From Phymatolithon calcareum (Eukaryota > Rhodophyta > Florideophyceae > Hapalidiales), in assembly GCA_977006965.1 (NCBI GenBank), contig OZ345366.1, positions 1,860,001 through 1,924,000 on the forward strand: a stretch of DNA of 64,000 nucleotides. The letters are read 5' to 3'. The position numbers and the translations under genes were made by a program. The notes beneath the pieces were generated by a model that made no database searches, was not told the origin of the DNA, and saw only the letters and a list, made by a program, of their open reading frames with translations. Within the stretch, counting starts at the first letter, position 1. Each line of letters starts with the position of its first letter. Below, one piece after another: positions 10,144 through 21,899 of this stretch.

Positions 10144-12046
10144 CATGATATGTGATGATCTCCATTTGCAGAACTGACGATGAACAGATTGCATTGCCTG
10201 TGTACGTGTCCAAAGAACGGTATAAGATGGCCATTTAAAATACAATATTATAGTTAACTTTTTTAATGCTATAATGACTTTGAGTAGGCACTATGATGCG
10301 CACCTAAGCGAGATCTTTTCACTGCACGTTACCAATCATCGTTGTGCACCTCCGGGAGATTTTAGTACCTAGTTCACGTAGCATAGCGAGCGGAGAAAGA
10401 ACACCAAACACAAAGCCCCACAACCCATCACAACATAATATTGGAGACACTCACCGTCCACGCGGGCACATATTTCCGAGTAAGCGGACCTACACAGAAA
10501 ACGTTGCTGTAAGAGGTGCCCTCTAGTGTCCCTCTGTCAAGCATTTATCTGCGCAAACTAACGCGTAAGTTCCGATATCCTTTTTCGAAATCTAATCCTC
10601 CAATAGGGATGTTCCCTTTTTCATATCATGTGACCAACAAGTGCCATTATATCGTTTGAGATACAGACACGTGTAACTAAGTTTGCTAGGACAAGACGGA
10701 AAACACGTTTCAATGTGCTCTTGATTCGTGGCACTCGCAGTCAGTTCAGAGTGATTGAGAGTGCCACGATTCCCATAAGGCCGACCGACATCCTCTTCTC
10801 TAAACTTTGCTCACTTTGGCGCTACCTCTCGCCATGGACATATAGAGAGGATGTCTGCGCTATGGATGACTAAAGATACGAAATAAGCCTAATTTTTAAT
10901 TCATTCAACTTTGAGACATAAAGATCGGACCGGACATACTTATATCCATTCTGTTTCTAAAATATTCAAAAATCATCAATCTGCTTCTCACATTTTCTGG
11001 CTTGCCCCCGGAATACGGTATCTGCGTACATTGAACCATATTAATGATTAGTCGAATCCTAGAGTTGCAGAATACATCTCGCTGGCAGTCACGGTGCCTG
11101 CGTTTAAATTTGGTTATATTATTGCTACATTGCACGGTGCATACCCACAGATAAAGAATACTGTAAACTATGCACATTACATTAAGCTTTCCCTCCGGCT
11201 TCCTGCGCAAAGAGTGGAGGTGCAGCTACCCACAGTGCAGTTAAAAGGCTTCTGGCATCGCCGTTTCTACTTGCAGAGACCTCAAGAAGTTTGGAATCTC
11301 CGATTTTTCAACAAGGATTGATGATGCAATGAAAACCTATAGTACACGTGTTGAGATGAACTTATGATTGAACAGTCTACTTCAGAATATCCTCGATTCG
11401 AGAATATTGAGTGTTTCCATTTTGCCCATCCAATTATCGGGGATTAACTGTATTTACTGGAATGACCACATATCCGTATTGTTATGACATTGTTCTGTTC
11501 TGTCAGCATTCGGCAGCTGGACAGCTGATTTTTGTAGGGTCAGAAAGTAACTTCATTTATTTGCGAAAAAAATCTTTGAGGACCATTGGGGTTGGAGAGC
11601 TTCCGTTATGCTCTCGATTGTTTCATATTCCGCATCTAACGGACCTTTGCTTGGTAGACGGGAAAGCCACATGGAGACTCTTGGTTGGAGGTGTCTATAT
11701 CAGCGTGACAAATTGCTCTGAAACGGGGTTTGTCTTCGAAAAATTGCGAAGCTATCATATATCCATTTAGTTTAGCATGCGTGGACAAAGCTGACTTGAG
11801 AATAGCCTTAGACGTGAAGACAGGTCGAACAGAAAGTTGAGTTGGATGTGCCGCTATCGACAATTTGCGGGAATTTTTTGCAGTCTACGCGAAAAGATGG
11901 AAAAACCGAGAAGTAACGAATTATTTCGGGCCGAGTGCCATTGCGCCCCCTAATACTACTGTAAATTTGCACAAGGTGTGAACGGACCTAGAACCTGGAC
12001 CGTGAGCGGAGTGCTGACAGATATGATCGATATCATAATAAAACTA
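10144..12046. other. Intergenic, no supported gene
   Basis: A 119-codon frame at 11411-11770 (plus) is the longest; it has no domain I recognise and no TATA or codon-usage support. A short inverted repeat (CGTGGCACTC / GAGTGCCACG, about 10729-10772) is the only other structure seen. Confidence 0.5.
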
Positions 12047-13532
12047 CAGTAACGACCACAATTAGTGCGGATTCCTAAATAGTGCGGGTTCCTAATTAGT
12101 ACGTCAGATTCCAAATTAGTGTGGGCCGCACTAATTGTTGTCTCCTCTTTTTGTTAGCGTGGATGCACTAATTAGGGTCTCTAAAATAATTTTTTTCGGA
12201 AAGGTTATATCATTCTCATGCGCTGTTTTCAACTTGAAATCTTCCACGTACTACTGTCCACCTGACAGTAGCTTGGAAAGTCTCCTCAGATCCATTGGCA
12301 CGGGCCTCTCTTTTATGTGCTGAGCATCGCTGGGTGTCTGCTTCCATGGAATTTCATTTACACTCTGCAAGGTGGTGCTGGAAATGGAGTGTCGAGTAAG
12401 GTGCTGGATACCTGAGCAGCAACTGTATTCCGAGGATATGTAAGGCACTACAGTAGCTCTCTGCACACATTTTAATCGTTTTCACACTATGTAAGGCTGT
12501 CATTATAAACCTCTGTAAAGTGCTGCATTCGAGACGCATAAGTTACCCGGAAATTAAAACAAGCAAGTTTATCTCTGCTGTCACTGTGCTATCAGCACTT
12601 CATCTACAGCAGCTCGTGTTACGTCTCCAGAAAACATAACTCCAGTTTCAAACCATCTCTTGTTAAAATCTTTATGCTTTCGCTCTTCGTTAAAACATAA
12701 CTCCAGTTTTGTCCTTTTCTGTGCAAGAGATGCATACATTACGTCAATGGTGTACTATTAATGACTTTTTGTAAGAACAATAGCGATTTGAAAAGGCATT
12801 TAAAGAGCGATACCTGAAGCCGGTCATCAGAAAAACAAAATCTCGATATTGAACATCACCTCCAGCAGTATACCGTTCTGCAATATCATCCTTCACGGTA
12901 TGCTGGAAGACGAAGAAAAAGAGCTCATTGCTCTAAAAAGCCGCCTTTGGCGTATGGGCTTCGACAAGAACAATCGACCATCTCAGAAAACAAGGACAGA
13001 GTTCCCGAAGCCTCCACTGCTGTATTTGAGTTTCTTTGCAAATATCCTGGCAATACAATCGCAAGGCAATGGAAAATTCTACTCGAAATCTATGTAAGCT
13101 CGGACATTGACGGCGACTTGGAGAACACAAAGCAATGCTCCAATGCGGTCTCGGTATGGAAAACGGGGTGCGGAAAGTGTCGCAGTTGAAAAGAGAGTTG
13201 CAAGAGTTTGTCCGTGAGCATAAAGTGCATTTCGAAGGGGAGCCAGTACCAGATCTTGGAGAGAAGTCCGCGAACATACAGGAAGATGTATAATTTATTC
13301 ACTCGGTCGTCTTCTAATAGCAATATGTACTTTCCTTCCTTATATCTCGTCTTGCTGGCGAGAATAGTGTTTCTATAAACCTGGCGCACTAATTGTTGGT
13401 CACAACTATTAGTGCGGGTTCCTAAATAGTATACCAGGTTCCTGAATAGTGCGGTCCACACTAATTGTTGGTTCCAGCTTGGATTTTCATGTTCCTAATT
13501 AGTGCGGTCCGCACTAATTGTGGTCATTACTG
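12047..13532 (+). mobile_element. Pogo/Tc1-mariner-like DNA transposon, degenerate
   Basis: A 1486-bp element with terminal inverted repeats starting CAGTAA.GACCACAATTA (at least 24 bp, one mismatch) and flanked by TA on both sides (12045-12046, 13533-13534), as expected for Tc1/mariner/pogo insertion. The ends carry several spaced copies of ATTAGTGCGG in both orientations (for example near 12060, 12080, 12125, 13410, 13450, 13500, 13510), likely transposase-binding sites. The inside holds only a possible N-terminal transposase fragment, so it is non-autonomous now. Confidence 0.75.
12929..13189 (+). pseudogene. Possible pogo-type transposase DNA-binding fragment
   Basis: One frame gives LAYGLRQEQSTISENKDRVP...AVFEFLCKYPGNTIARQWKIL, which resembles the CENP-B N-terminal helix-turn-helix of pogo transposases (LTYGQ+.EI...E.PK.....A..F...Y...IS+STVSRWLK). 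The DDE domain is absent. It fits the TA-flanked element around it, but the similarity is short. Confidence 0.4.
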
Positions 13533-13558
13533 TAGTGCCTTGTGGTCATTTTAGTAAA

Positions 13559-14654
13559 GGCTAAATATTTTTCCTGTCACTAATATGAAAAACAGCACGC
13601 CAGCGTGACTATTCTGAGAGACGATGGCTCAGTGTCACTAATCCTAAAATCGCTCTTCTGTGTCAGTAAGAGCAACTCAATAAGACACAATTATGCTCTT
13701 CGGGAAACGTTTCGGAAAACATTTCGATATATCAATGCTGATCATGTGAATAGATTTTCGTTATACTACATATTACTTTCGATATATCGAATGTTGAACG
13801 GGAATGTATTTCTGAATGCAGTCGTGATTATGGCCGCATAGCGAGCCTGCTGCTGCAATACTGTACATGCCTCGGCACTTGCAGAAAGTACTCCTTGCCC
13901 CAACACAAAAGAATGGGACACCGGAAAAACCGGGAAATTATCGCCAAACAAGGAAATTCTCGCGACTGCTATCGATATGAAGCTGGTCGAAGCGTAGTTA
14001 ACCATTTGTACAGTTTTCCATCTTACAACACCTTAATTTAGCTGAAGCTCAAGATTTCATCTGGAATATTCTGCTCTATAAAACCGCCGGCCTTCAGTTT
14101 TAGGGAGCAGATCATTCCCGAGGAAAAGTTGAGCTTATTGCATTAAGATGACCGTTCAGAGCCATTAATCATGCCTGCGGTTTGCGAGAGCTTTTCCATT
14201 GACCACAGAACACTACTGCCAAAGTTTCTCTTTGGCCCGATTTATCCACGTTACGGCCCAATTCGACTTTGTCGTGATTAGACCGTTACAGGTAATCATT
14301 TCAATCCAATGAGTATCATATTCTGAAAACCTTGTGCACAATATCTGCAGCTTGCGAAACGTGAACTCCGCAAGGAGTATTACTCCTTGCCAAACTTTTA
14401 CAAGATGAATAGACTTTGAAATAACTATTTCCGGAAAATTGTACATTTCTAGCTTCTTCTGTAATTTTTAGTGGCATTGTAGATCTGTTTGGAAGTGACA
14501 CTGAGATGCCATTTTTGGAAATTAGTGACACCAAGGCACTGTTTTTCAGATTAGTGACACTGACGTGTCATTTTGCAAAATAGTGACACTGAAATGTCTT
14601 TTTTGCGATTAACGACACAGACGCGAGAATTAGTGAAACTGAAAATATACGTGC
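13559..14654 (+). mobile_element. Mutator-type non-autonomous element M1
   Basis: 1096 bp bounded by imperfect inverted repeats (left GGCTAAATATTTTTCCTGTC; right, reversed, GCACGTATATTTTCAGTTTC) and flanked by TTTTAGTAAA (13549-13558) and TTTTAGTGAA (14655-14664), a 10-bp duplication with one change. Each end carries an array of spaced TGTCACTAA motifs, pointing inward as TGTCACTAA on the left and outward as TTAGTGACA on the right. A 9-11 bp duplication and long ends fit Mutator-like elements. No transposase is present; short frames inside are not proteins. Related throughout to M2. Confidence 0.75.
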
Positions 14655-14771
14655 TTTTAGTGAATACAGCAAGCTATGTTGTCATTCTAGTACTTTCCTC
14701 TAATTTTTATAGTTCTTTTATGTTTTCTGCAATTCCTGGGCATCTTGTGTTACCCTAGTCAGATTTTCTAC

Positions 14772-16098
14772 GAGAAAATTCGCTGCATGGACCGAAAAAG
14801 GTGGCAAAATTCGCTAAATCGGCACCCCTTGCAATAACTACTACTTGTTATGATACACAGAACACTCCACAGAAATAAATGTATCAAAAAAATAATATTC
14901 ATTTCGTGCGCAACTCTATGCTTCAGCTCCTCGTCGCAAGTAGCATCTCCGTTATCGCAGGCGGTGAGGTCAATTATCATGGACTGAGCTGCTTTGTCGA
15001 TGTATTTTCGCTTCGCGTGAACAATATTGCGGATGTTCGGCTTGGCGCATTTCTGCGAGAAGTAACCGTTGTTTCCGCACGAGGAGCCGTGGCGGGACCT
15101 CACTTCGGACGGCAAGTAGGGCCTCTTGCGCTTGCGGCCCAGCTTAGCGACAAGGTCAAACGGAACCAAATCATCCTGTACTAGCTGGTAACCAGTGACT
15201 GCAACACGAATGATGATGCCCTCGTGTTGCTTGGCCCACGTTATCAATAGCCATGGGTCCCACACCAGATCTTGTTTCACGGGTCGAACGCGACTCGATG
15301 CTGCGCCAAGCGTCCAGAACAGTTCAAAAGTGCAGCGACGACGTGGATACATGGCCGCTGGTGCTCTTCAAAGTGGCGGCAAGTGCATGTAGCGCGGTAG
15401 TCGCTGTTAACTACCACAGGGAATGATGTCACTTGGCTGCTAACAACAAACCTCAGCATGTCACTTTCGATGACCTCCGGCTCCACAAGCGGCTTCTCCG
15501 CTCAGAGGATTTTTCCTGGTGCTTCTTGTAGCAGCAAGGCGTGAGGAACTTGCCTTGCCAATATACGTGTTGTGGGCGATTACGAGGTTGACAACGTCGT
15601 CAAAGTTTGCTCCAGGGAGGTCACCCACCCATCTTCTCCATGAGTTCAGACGGTTCGGGCGAGAGCTCTGTGAGTTAGCTTAGCAGTCGAATGCGACGAG
15701 GTGCAGAGTACTTTGCGTAGCGGATTAGTAGTGTAATAATAAGGAAGCTGACTGAAGATATGGATAGTCAAGGAGCATGTGCAATTGGTACACTCAGCAG
15801 AACCCTGAAGAAACCCACATGGACCCCTACCGAAGAGAATGAAGTGGCACGAGCCATTGACGTGACATTATGCAATTCTGAATAAGATAACTGACAACTC
15901 TCGAAGCTAGTATAACGCGATTAGAAACGTGCCGACTTTCCTCAATTTGGGACACATGGTACCTTCTCAATAAATCCTCTTAATTACGTGTAATGATAAG
16001 CGGCTGTCTAGCTGAGATCATAACGAGTAGTAGTTTTTGCAAGGGTGCCGATTTAGCGAATTTTGCAACCTTTTTCGGTCCATGCAGCGAATTTCCTC
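14772..16098 (-). mobile_element. SWIM-type Mutator-like element, copy a
   Basis: 1327 bp with terminal inverted repeats of about 80 bp (GAG.AAATTCGCTGCATGG... through CGGCACCC.TGCAA to ACTACTACT.GTTATGAT). It is the near-identical inverted counterpart of 21900-23229. The flanks (ATTTTCTAC on the left, ATTTTACAA on the right) are only a partial match, so its target duplication is uncertain. It lies in the 1.5 kb between M1 and M2. Confidence 0.8.
14890..15665 (-). pseudogene. MULE transposase C-terminus with SWIM finger, copy a
   Basis: On the minus strand, in three successive frames: an N-terminal piece SWRRWVGDLPGANFDDVV near 15640, then a SWIM zinc finger CTCRHFEEHQRPCIH (CxCxnCxH, about 15400), then a basic tail LGRKRKRPYLPSEVRSRHG and a damaged knuckle (SSCGNNGYFSQKC, lacking the first Cys and the His). 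SWIM followed by a knuckle is the usual C-terminus of Mutator-like transposases, but the catalytic MULE domain is missing. The frame changes are the same as in copy b. Confidence 0.75.
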
Positions 16099-16143
16099 AT
16101 TTTACAATTCATTTGTGTCTATATCATATACTGGTACAGTTAA

Positions 16144-17062
16144 GGCTAAATATTTTCCCTGTCACTAATTTGCACGTCTGTGTCACTAAATTAAAAAAGA
16201 GCACGTCAGTGTCACTAATATGAAAAACAGCACTTCAGTATCACTATTCTAAGAAACGATAGCTCAGTGTCACTAATCCTAAAAACCGCTCTTCTGTGTC
16301 ACTAAAAGCAACTCAATAAGACACAATTATACTCTTCGGGAAAACTTTTGGAAAACTTTTTCGCAACTGCTATCGGTATGAAGCTGGTCGAGGTGTACGT
16401 TAACCACTGGTACAGCTTGCCATTCTATAGCACCTTAATTTAGCTGGAGCTCAAGGTTTCAGCGGGAATATTCTGCTCCATAAAACTGCAGGCCTTCAGT
16501 TTTATGGAGCAGATCATTCCCGAGGAAAACTTGAGCTTATTGCATTAAGTTGACCGTTCAGAGCCATTTATCATGCCTGCGATTTTGGTAGAGCTCTGCC
16601 ATTGACCACAGAACACTACTGCAAAAATTTCTCTTTGGCCCGATTTATCCACGTTATTGGCCAATCCGACTTTGTCAGACCGTTACAAAGGAAAACAATG
16701 CCACCCAATGAGTATCATATAGATTCTGAAAACCTTGTGCACAGCACCTGGAGCTTGCGAAACGTGGACTTGGCAACGAGTATTATTCCTTGCCAAATTT
16801 TTACAAGATGAAAAGACTTTGCAATAATTATTTCCCGAAAATTGTACATTTCTAGCTTGTTCTGTAATTTTTAGTGACATGGTCGATTCGTTTGGAAGAT
16901 TAGTGACATTGAGATGCCATTTTTGGAAAATAGTGACACCAAGGCACTGTTTTGCAGATTAGTGACACTGACGCGTCATTTTGCAAAATAGTGACACTGA
17001 AATGTCTTTTTCCCGATTAGTGACACAGACGCGAGAATTAGTGACACTGAAAATATGCGTCC
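16144..17062 (+). mobile_element. Mutator-type non-autonomous element M2
   Basis: 919 bp, bounded by imperfect inverted repeats (GGCTAAATATTTTCCCTGTC on the left, reversed right end GGACGCATATTTTCAGTGTC) and a perfect 10-bp duplication GTACAGTTAA at 16134-16143 and 17063-17072. The left 190 bp and right 200 bp hold arrays of TGTCACTAA / TTAGTGACA every 20-35 bp. Much of the interior matches M1 (for example the block from GAGCAGATCATTCCCGAGGA). No coding sequence. Confidence 0.82.
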
Positions 17063-17311
17063 GTACAGTTAATTAGTCGAGCGACCAGGTTGCGCGATCT
17101 AAGGACTGGTTCGAAATCTGCACACCGTTAAGAGAACTGAGCACACTCCTGATTTTCTGGTGCGCGTAGGGCTTTAATTTGGACTGTTCTGCGGCTGGAA
17201 TGTTTCGAGCACTATGGTTATGTTTTTGCTTGCGGCAGTCAATGAGTCATGTCTATTTGTAGTGTTGACAATGCCAGCATAACATGACGGATGAAACTAT
17301 ACGGTTACCCA

Positions 17312-17934
17312 TTACCTAGTGGTTGAGCTCTTCGTCTTGCACATCGTGTCATGTCTCCTCAACTGAGAAATCTGCTTGTAGCTTGCACCGCAATTTTGAC
17401 AGCAAAACGGTCTCACATTTTCGTGAACAAGCTGAGTAAAACATTTGCGCCACTCTGGTTAGAGACGGAACTCACTGCGAGAATTCATGAAAAAGTAGAG
17501 CTACATACCTTCACATGACGTGCAAGTCCGTCCTTGAACGCAAAAGAAGACCCACAGACAGGACATTGAAAAGGCCGCTGATTAAGATGGACGGACTTAC
17601 GATGCTTGTGCAGATTGCCCTTCTCCCCAAAGCTCTTGTTGCAGAGGTCACATTGGAACGGACGAAGGCCCTCGTGCACAGTACGAAGATGCTTGCGAAG
17701 ATCGGCAGTCTGCGCAAACGTGCGATGGCAGAGATGACACTTGTTACCGCCCTGCCCAAACGTGTTGCGATGCGAGGAAGCGTGCGCAGAGGGATGGAGA
17801 GTCAAACCTCGAGAGGGGATACTGGGAGAGGCATTGTTTGCTGGCTGTGGAGAGGGCGTGTTGAGCAGGTAGGAAACATCCAGCTTGCCCTTTTTGAAAC
17901 CTGACTTGGAGCGGCTATTTTGGTGGGCAGCCAT
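17312..17934 (-). CDS. Four-finger C2H2 zinc-finger protein ZF1 (two exons)
   Basis: Exon 1 is 17509-17934 and exon 2 is 17312-17431, with a 77-nt intron (GTATGT...TTTTACTCAG), giving 181 aa. Residues 1-60 are a basic, Ser/Pro/Asn-rich leader containing KLDVSYLLN. Four fingers follow: CX2C...HX4H at 66-87 and 95-117, a third whose two His residues lie on different exons (His140 in exon 1, His145 in exon 2), and a fourth ending in Cys (C153, C156, H169, C173). Linkers such as VHEGLRPF are close to the TGEKPF type, so it probably binds DNA in the nucleus; the target is unknown. Reading through the intron gives a truncated 149-aa frame. A TATA box lies near 18021. It is a paralogue of ZF2, with the same splice position and equal exon lengths. 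Confidence 0.85.
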
Positions 17935-18020
17935 TCTACTTTGTCAATTTCCAGGAAAGTGGGCTTAATGGTGAGATGCTTGTGCCGGATTGCACCGCTG
18001 GTCACCGACTCTCGCGGCCT

Positions 18021-18030
18021 AATTTATACC
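18021..18030 (-). promoter_or_regulatory. TATA box of ZF1
   Basis: GGTATAAATT on the minus strand, about 90 bp upstream of the ZF1 start codon, a spacing similar to the TATA of the paralogue ZF2. Confidence 0.55.
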
Positions 18031-19639
18031 ATTTGTGCGGGTTAGGGAGGTTATGTCCAGCTGTGATCAGAATAGATTACACTTTGTTCTGTATGCGATC
18101 GGTTTGTGGGAGAAGCAAATCGCTCCGCTCTTGCGTGCGCGGAATCGTAGTTTGGTGACAGCGATGGCAAAGCGTCGGCATGATGTATGTCAATGTGCGC
18201 AAGAAGTGGACTGGGAGATTGCCATAAATATGACACAGAATTTTATGGAGGTGGAAGATAGTCAATAGTCCGCACGCTTTCATAAATATGTGCTTCGCCG
18301 GAAATGAATCCTCTCTCCCTCAATCCCGTGCGAAAGACATGGACTTCTGTATGCGTGTGCCTCTTACGTCATTCATGAGGAGCACGGCGGGCCACGTGCG
18401 TCCTCTCTGAATTAATATCGCGCTGTACAGAACTGTGTCCTATCGAAGTCTGCGTGACGCTGTGCACGACGATCACCGGCTTGCAAAAAAAGCGATCATT
18501 CAACAATTGTAAGCAATCCACGACCATCTCAGGATACAGTCGCGCGTTTTGGGCCTCCGTCGTAACGTATTCCACGTGTCCCTGTGCTCACGATCACCCA
18601 GTCTCCGCATCGCATTTCGAACTTCTGGTCTGTACCTATCCGCTTGTTAGAATTGTACGTTCGAAGCAGGGAAACATCATATTTGATCATGATGTCCATG
18701 TCGTACAATGCACGTTTCCACTCTCTGCTAATTTCTATAGACTTACATCACCAATTCCTCTCAATTTCAATGGTCAAGCAACTATTGCAGATATCCACCT
18801 CGCGCTCTAGCGATGGTGCGAACTTCGACTTATTCGTGCCATTCGACAGTCCCATGAATCATTCTACATTACGAGGCGAAAAATATATTTTCTCTTTCTT
18901 GCAGATTGGAGAGAAAAATGGTAGAAACGGTCGTCATTCTTCTTCGACGTCGTTTGCGCCATCAATAGCAAGAGATTTTTGAGTGTTCATAAACATGTAG
19001 GAATTTTATAATTTCTGCTGATTTTCCGAAGGACATCCATACAAATTGTTCTTCTCAGAACACTTTCGCGAATGCCTACGGTACGGAATATCTGCACAGA
19101 AGACGAAACTGGGTGCGAATTTGAGTTTACTCTCACTAAAATCGAACATTTTTCATAAGGCTCTCTATTAACTGCCATTAAAAAATATATACTGTATCTC
19201 ATGACCTTACGATGCAGAACACCACGGCTGCTTCTTCAACCGACCAAGGGGAAATACGACTCGTAGCAGTCTTGGGATCCGTTGTGCTCATCAGAGAGAA
19301 GAGCTATACCCTTGCGGCAGTCTGGCATGTACCACAGGAACAAAACTTTCTACTGAAACGTAGACCAAAGTTGTGACTATGGAAGTCTTCCTCGCGTCAT
19401 ATCTGTTTCGCTGGGGGTTGCGGACGAGAACCGGGATGCAGCGGTTTTGGGTTATAACCTAGATCATGGAAATGGCTTGATCTCTAAGAGAATGTAGGCA
19501 CATCTAAAACACGCGACTTTTGTACGGATTCTAAAGTCCCCAGTGTTGCCAATACCCAATCGGCGGAAGCGCATAAATAGAATCCGCTCGAAGTTGATGT
19601 ACCGGATATGACAAGGAAGCACGAGAGTGAGATGGAGAT
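18031..19639. other. Intergenic, no supported gene
   Basis: Frames of up to 132 codons at 18454-18982 (plus) overlap each other in two frames and show no recognised domain or repeat. Nothing else is supported here. Confidence 0.45.
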
Positions 19640-19790
19640 TTCTATTCTAGAAGTTACCAAGGCATCAGCAGATCCTTGAGGCAACTTTGCGATTTCCAGA
19701 CTTTTGTCTAGAGTAATATGCGGCCAGAAGTTGCGAACCAGTGTAGAAGGGTACTAAAAACCTACCTCTGGTCCTTAAGCGGGCCTCGAA
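19640..19790 (+). repeat. Dispersed repeat R1, copy 1
   Basis: About 150 bp similar to 28150-28305. They share AGTTACCAA.GCATC.GCAGA, then GGCAACTTTGC.ATTTCCAG, ATATGCGGC.AGAAGTT and GAAGGGTAC. The first third is also shared, in reverse orientation, with copies at 20884-20985 and 25222-25315. Non-coding family of unknown type. Confidence 0.65.
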
Positions 19791-20883
19791 AGGGGAAAAA
19801 GACTCCACTGTACTGTGACACAAGGAAGCACGAGGGACTCCATAGGCACTATTTTTCCGTCCCCAGGCCTCGCAGCGATGCAGAATCTGATTTTTGTCGG
19901 AAAGCCTGTCGGTGCTGTGGGTGAACGTAGCGGCACTTCTTGATTTTAGCTTCTCGTAGTTACTGTAATAGGTAATTTTAGTGCCTTTAGATAGGGCCCA
20001 TCTACATGCAGGAGCACAGAATAACTCTGGTTGTGACAAGCACCAAGACGCATTATTCTTTGCATCTTCCGGATTGGTTCTACTCACTCTCTGCGCGTAG
20101 ATGCTGCGTCTCTGCTCGTGCTCTCTACGTATTTTGCAGGCTTGCGAGCTGAGTTATATACATCTGCGGAGTGCATGCTTCGGACTCGGTTCGTTTTTGG
20201 TCGGTTCCAGCAAATTAGTGTTTCTGGAACCGACGTAAAACGATCATCTATAGCAACGCTTGACTGTGTGCTCGATCGGCTTGTCTGCGAAAAGACTGGT
20301 CAGCTTGGGTACCGAAATACGTGTCCGTCCTGCTCTCAGCGGGGGAGCGAGAAGTAATGGAACCCATGGGACACATTGCAGTTTCATGCATTCAATTGAA
20401 GTATGTGTTCTTGGTTATGTGTTGACGACTTTTGCGCAAATTAAATTCGCAAAAATTGAGAGTATATGTGCTATCGATACTGTATCTCGTTGGATACTCA
20501 TAAATCTGTGACATTCCAAAGCCTAGGACACCGGAATGAGGGCACTTCCTCTATAATATCTAATCGGTGGCAAATAGTTCCGGAACCACTGTGCCTTTAT
20601 TGCACTCTCCAGCACATCAGACGTCCGCATTTCTACTACTTTCAATCCAATCGCTTGAGCGAGCACATTTGACGGCTAAATCGATTGAAGTCTACCCATT
20701 CCGAAGCTAAATATGAAAACGATAGCTCCGTTATTCTGTGTAAGAAAGCAAGAAAATTTTGCTTTCGAATCTTACAAATCATGTCCGTTGATGCCATGAT
20801 TAGTAGTTTTCGCCCTCGAGTTCCAGAAGGAGACCAGTGGTGGGTGTTTGTACCCCCCCACTGAATCGCGTTGCACCAACAAG
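19791..20883. other. Intergenic, no supported gene
   Basis: Only short random frames. A small inverted repeat around GGTTCCAG/CTGGAACC near 20202-20236 is the only structure seen. Confidence 0.45.
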
Positions 20884-20985
20884 AAAAGAAACTCTTCTTT
20901 GCACAGAATCCAGCCAAAGCCTCTTGGCACTAGGAAAGTTGCCCCAAGCGTCAGCAGATGCGTTGGCACCTTTTAAATAAAAATC
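20884..20985 (-). repeat. Dispersed repeat R1, copy 2
   Basis: Nearly the same sequence as 25222-25315 in the same orientation (AATCCAGCCAAA.CCTCTTGG, then GGCACTAGGAAAGTTGCCCC, then GTCAGCAGATG.GTTGG). The reverse complement aligns with the start of the plus-strand copies. Confidence 0.7.
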
Positions 20986-21104
20986 AATATTTCTTCTTTT
21001 TTCTAATGCGTTTGCAGATGCGTTAATAACATGAAAATAATTATCTGCCTTTCACATTTCTTCCAATTGAGAGTCGCGTCGGATCCTATGCCGCTTTCCG
21101 AATG

Positions 21105-21881
21105 AGCTCGCTTCTCCCTCTCGCGACTGAATGCCGCGCAACTCGGGTCGCGATAATCAAGCTGCTCGTAGTACGTGAGCCATGGTCGATGGCCCAGCCA
21201 AGGTCGCCGCAGCAAAGACGACATCGCCGTCCGTCTTCTCCCAGCGTCATTGCGACGTTGGCAATACTATTATCGAACTTATCCATCCTCATCAAATCGA
21301 AGGCTCGCGATCGTGTCTGAGCTGCACGACCTCTGGCGTTCCCGCATGGCTGTTAAGAGTTCTTCAGCCGAACATCGGATCTTCTTCCGGCGAGTCGCGC
21401 AGATCTCTGTTAAGCTGGTTCACCGTCCTTGTCTATTCCTACATTCATTTTCGTTTTTCCGTTTCACTGTTCTACATCGTGCGTCACTAAAACGCCTGCG
21501 CTGCTATCGTCGAGAATGGCTCACCATACACGGCGTTGCCTTGAATATGTACTAAATCTCAGCGTCTACCTGTGTTCCCATAAGGTTCTGGACTGTGCTT
21601 CGTTGGCGGCGCGGCTTTCTTTCCGGTTCAAGTCGAAATCTGCTCTCATTTGCACCCACATAACAGAGCCTACCTAGCCTTACACGGTGCATTCTCGTTC
21701 CCGCAAGGGTACAGACCGTGCTCCAAGGATGGTGTACACGCTTACTTTGTCTTTTGTCATTTGAGCGGTTTTGTTGGCTTGTCTTTCTTTCCTCGTGTCC
21801 GTCTAGTCTCTCCCGCTCTTTCCCTCTCTACTCTCCTGGTCAATTCCCACCCATGTGGGGTCACGTTCTTTTGGGCCTGGC
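21105..21881 (+). repeat. Dispersed repeat R2, copy 1
   Basis: About 0.78 kb similar to 59320-60406 in the same orientation. Shared blocks include CAGCCAAGGTC.CCG, GAACTTATCCATCCTC, GTTCCCGCA.GGCTGT and the pyrimidine-rich end TCTAGTCTCTCCCGCTC, with shared homology ending at GCCTGGC. The M3 element copy b is inserted 18 bp after this point. No convincing protein; a repeated unit around GTTCCCGCAAGG suggests internal tandem structure. Confidence 0.7.
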
Positions 21882-21899
21882 ACTACATTATATTTGTTT

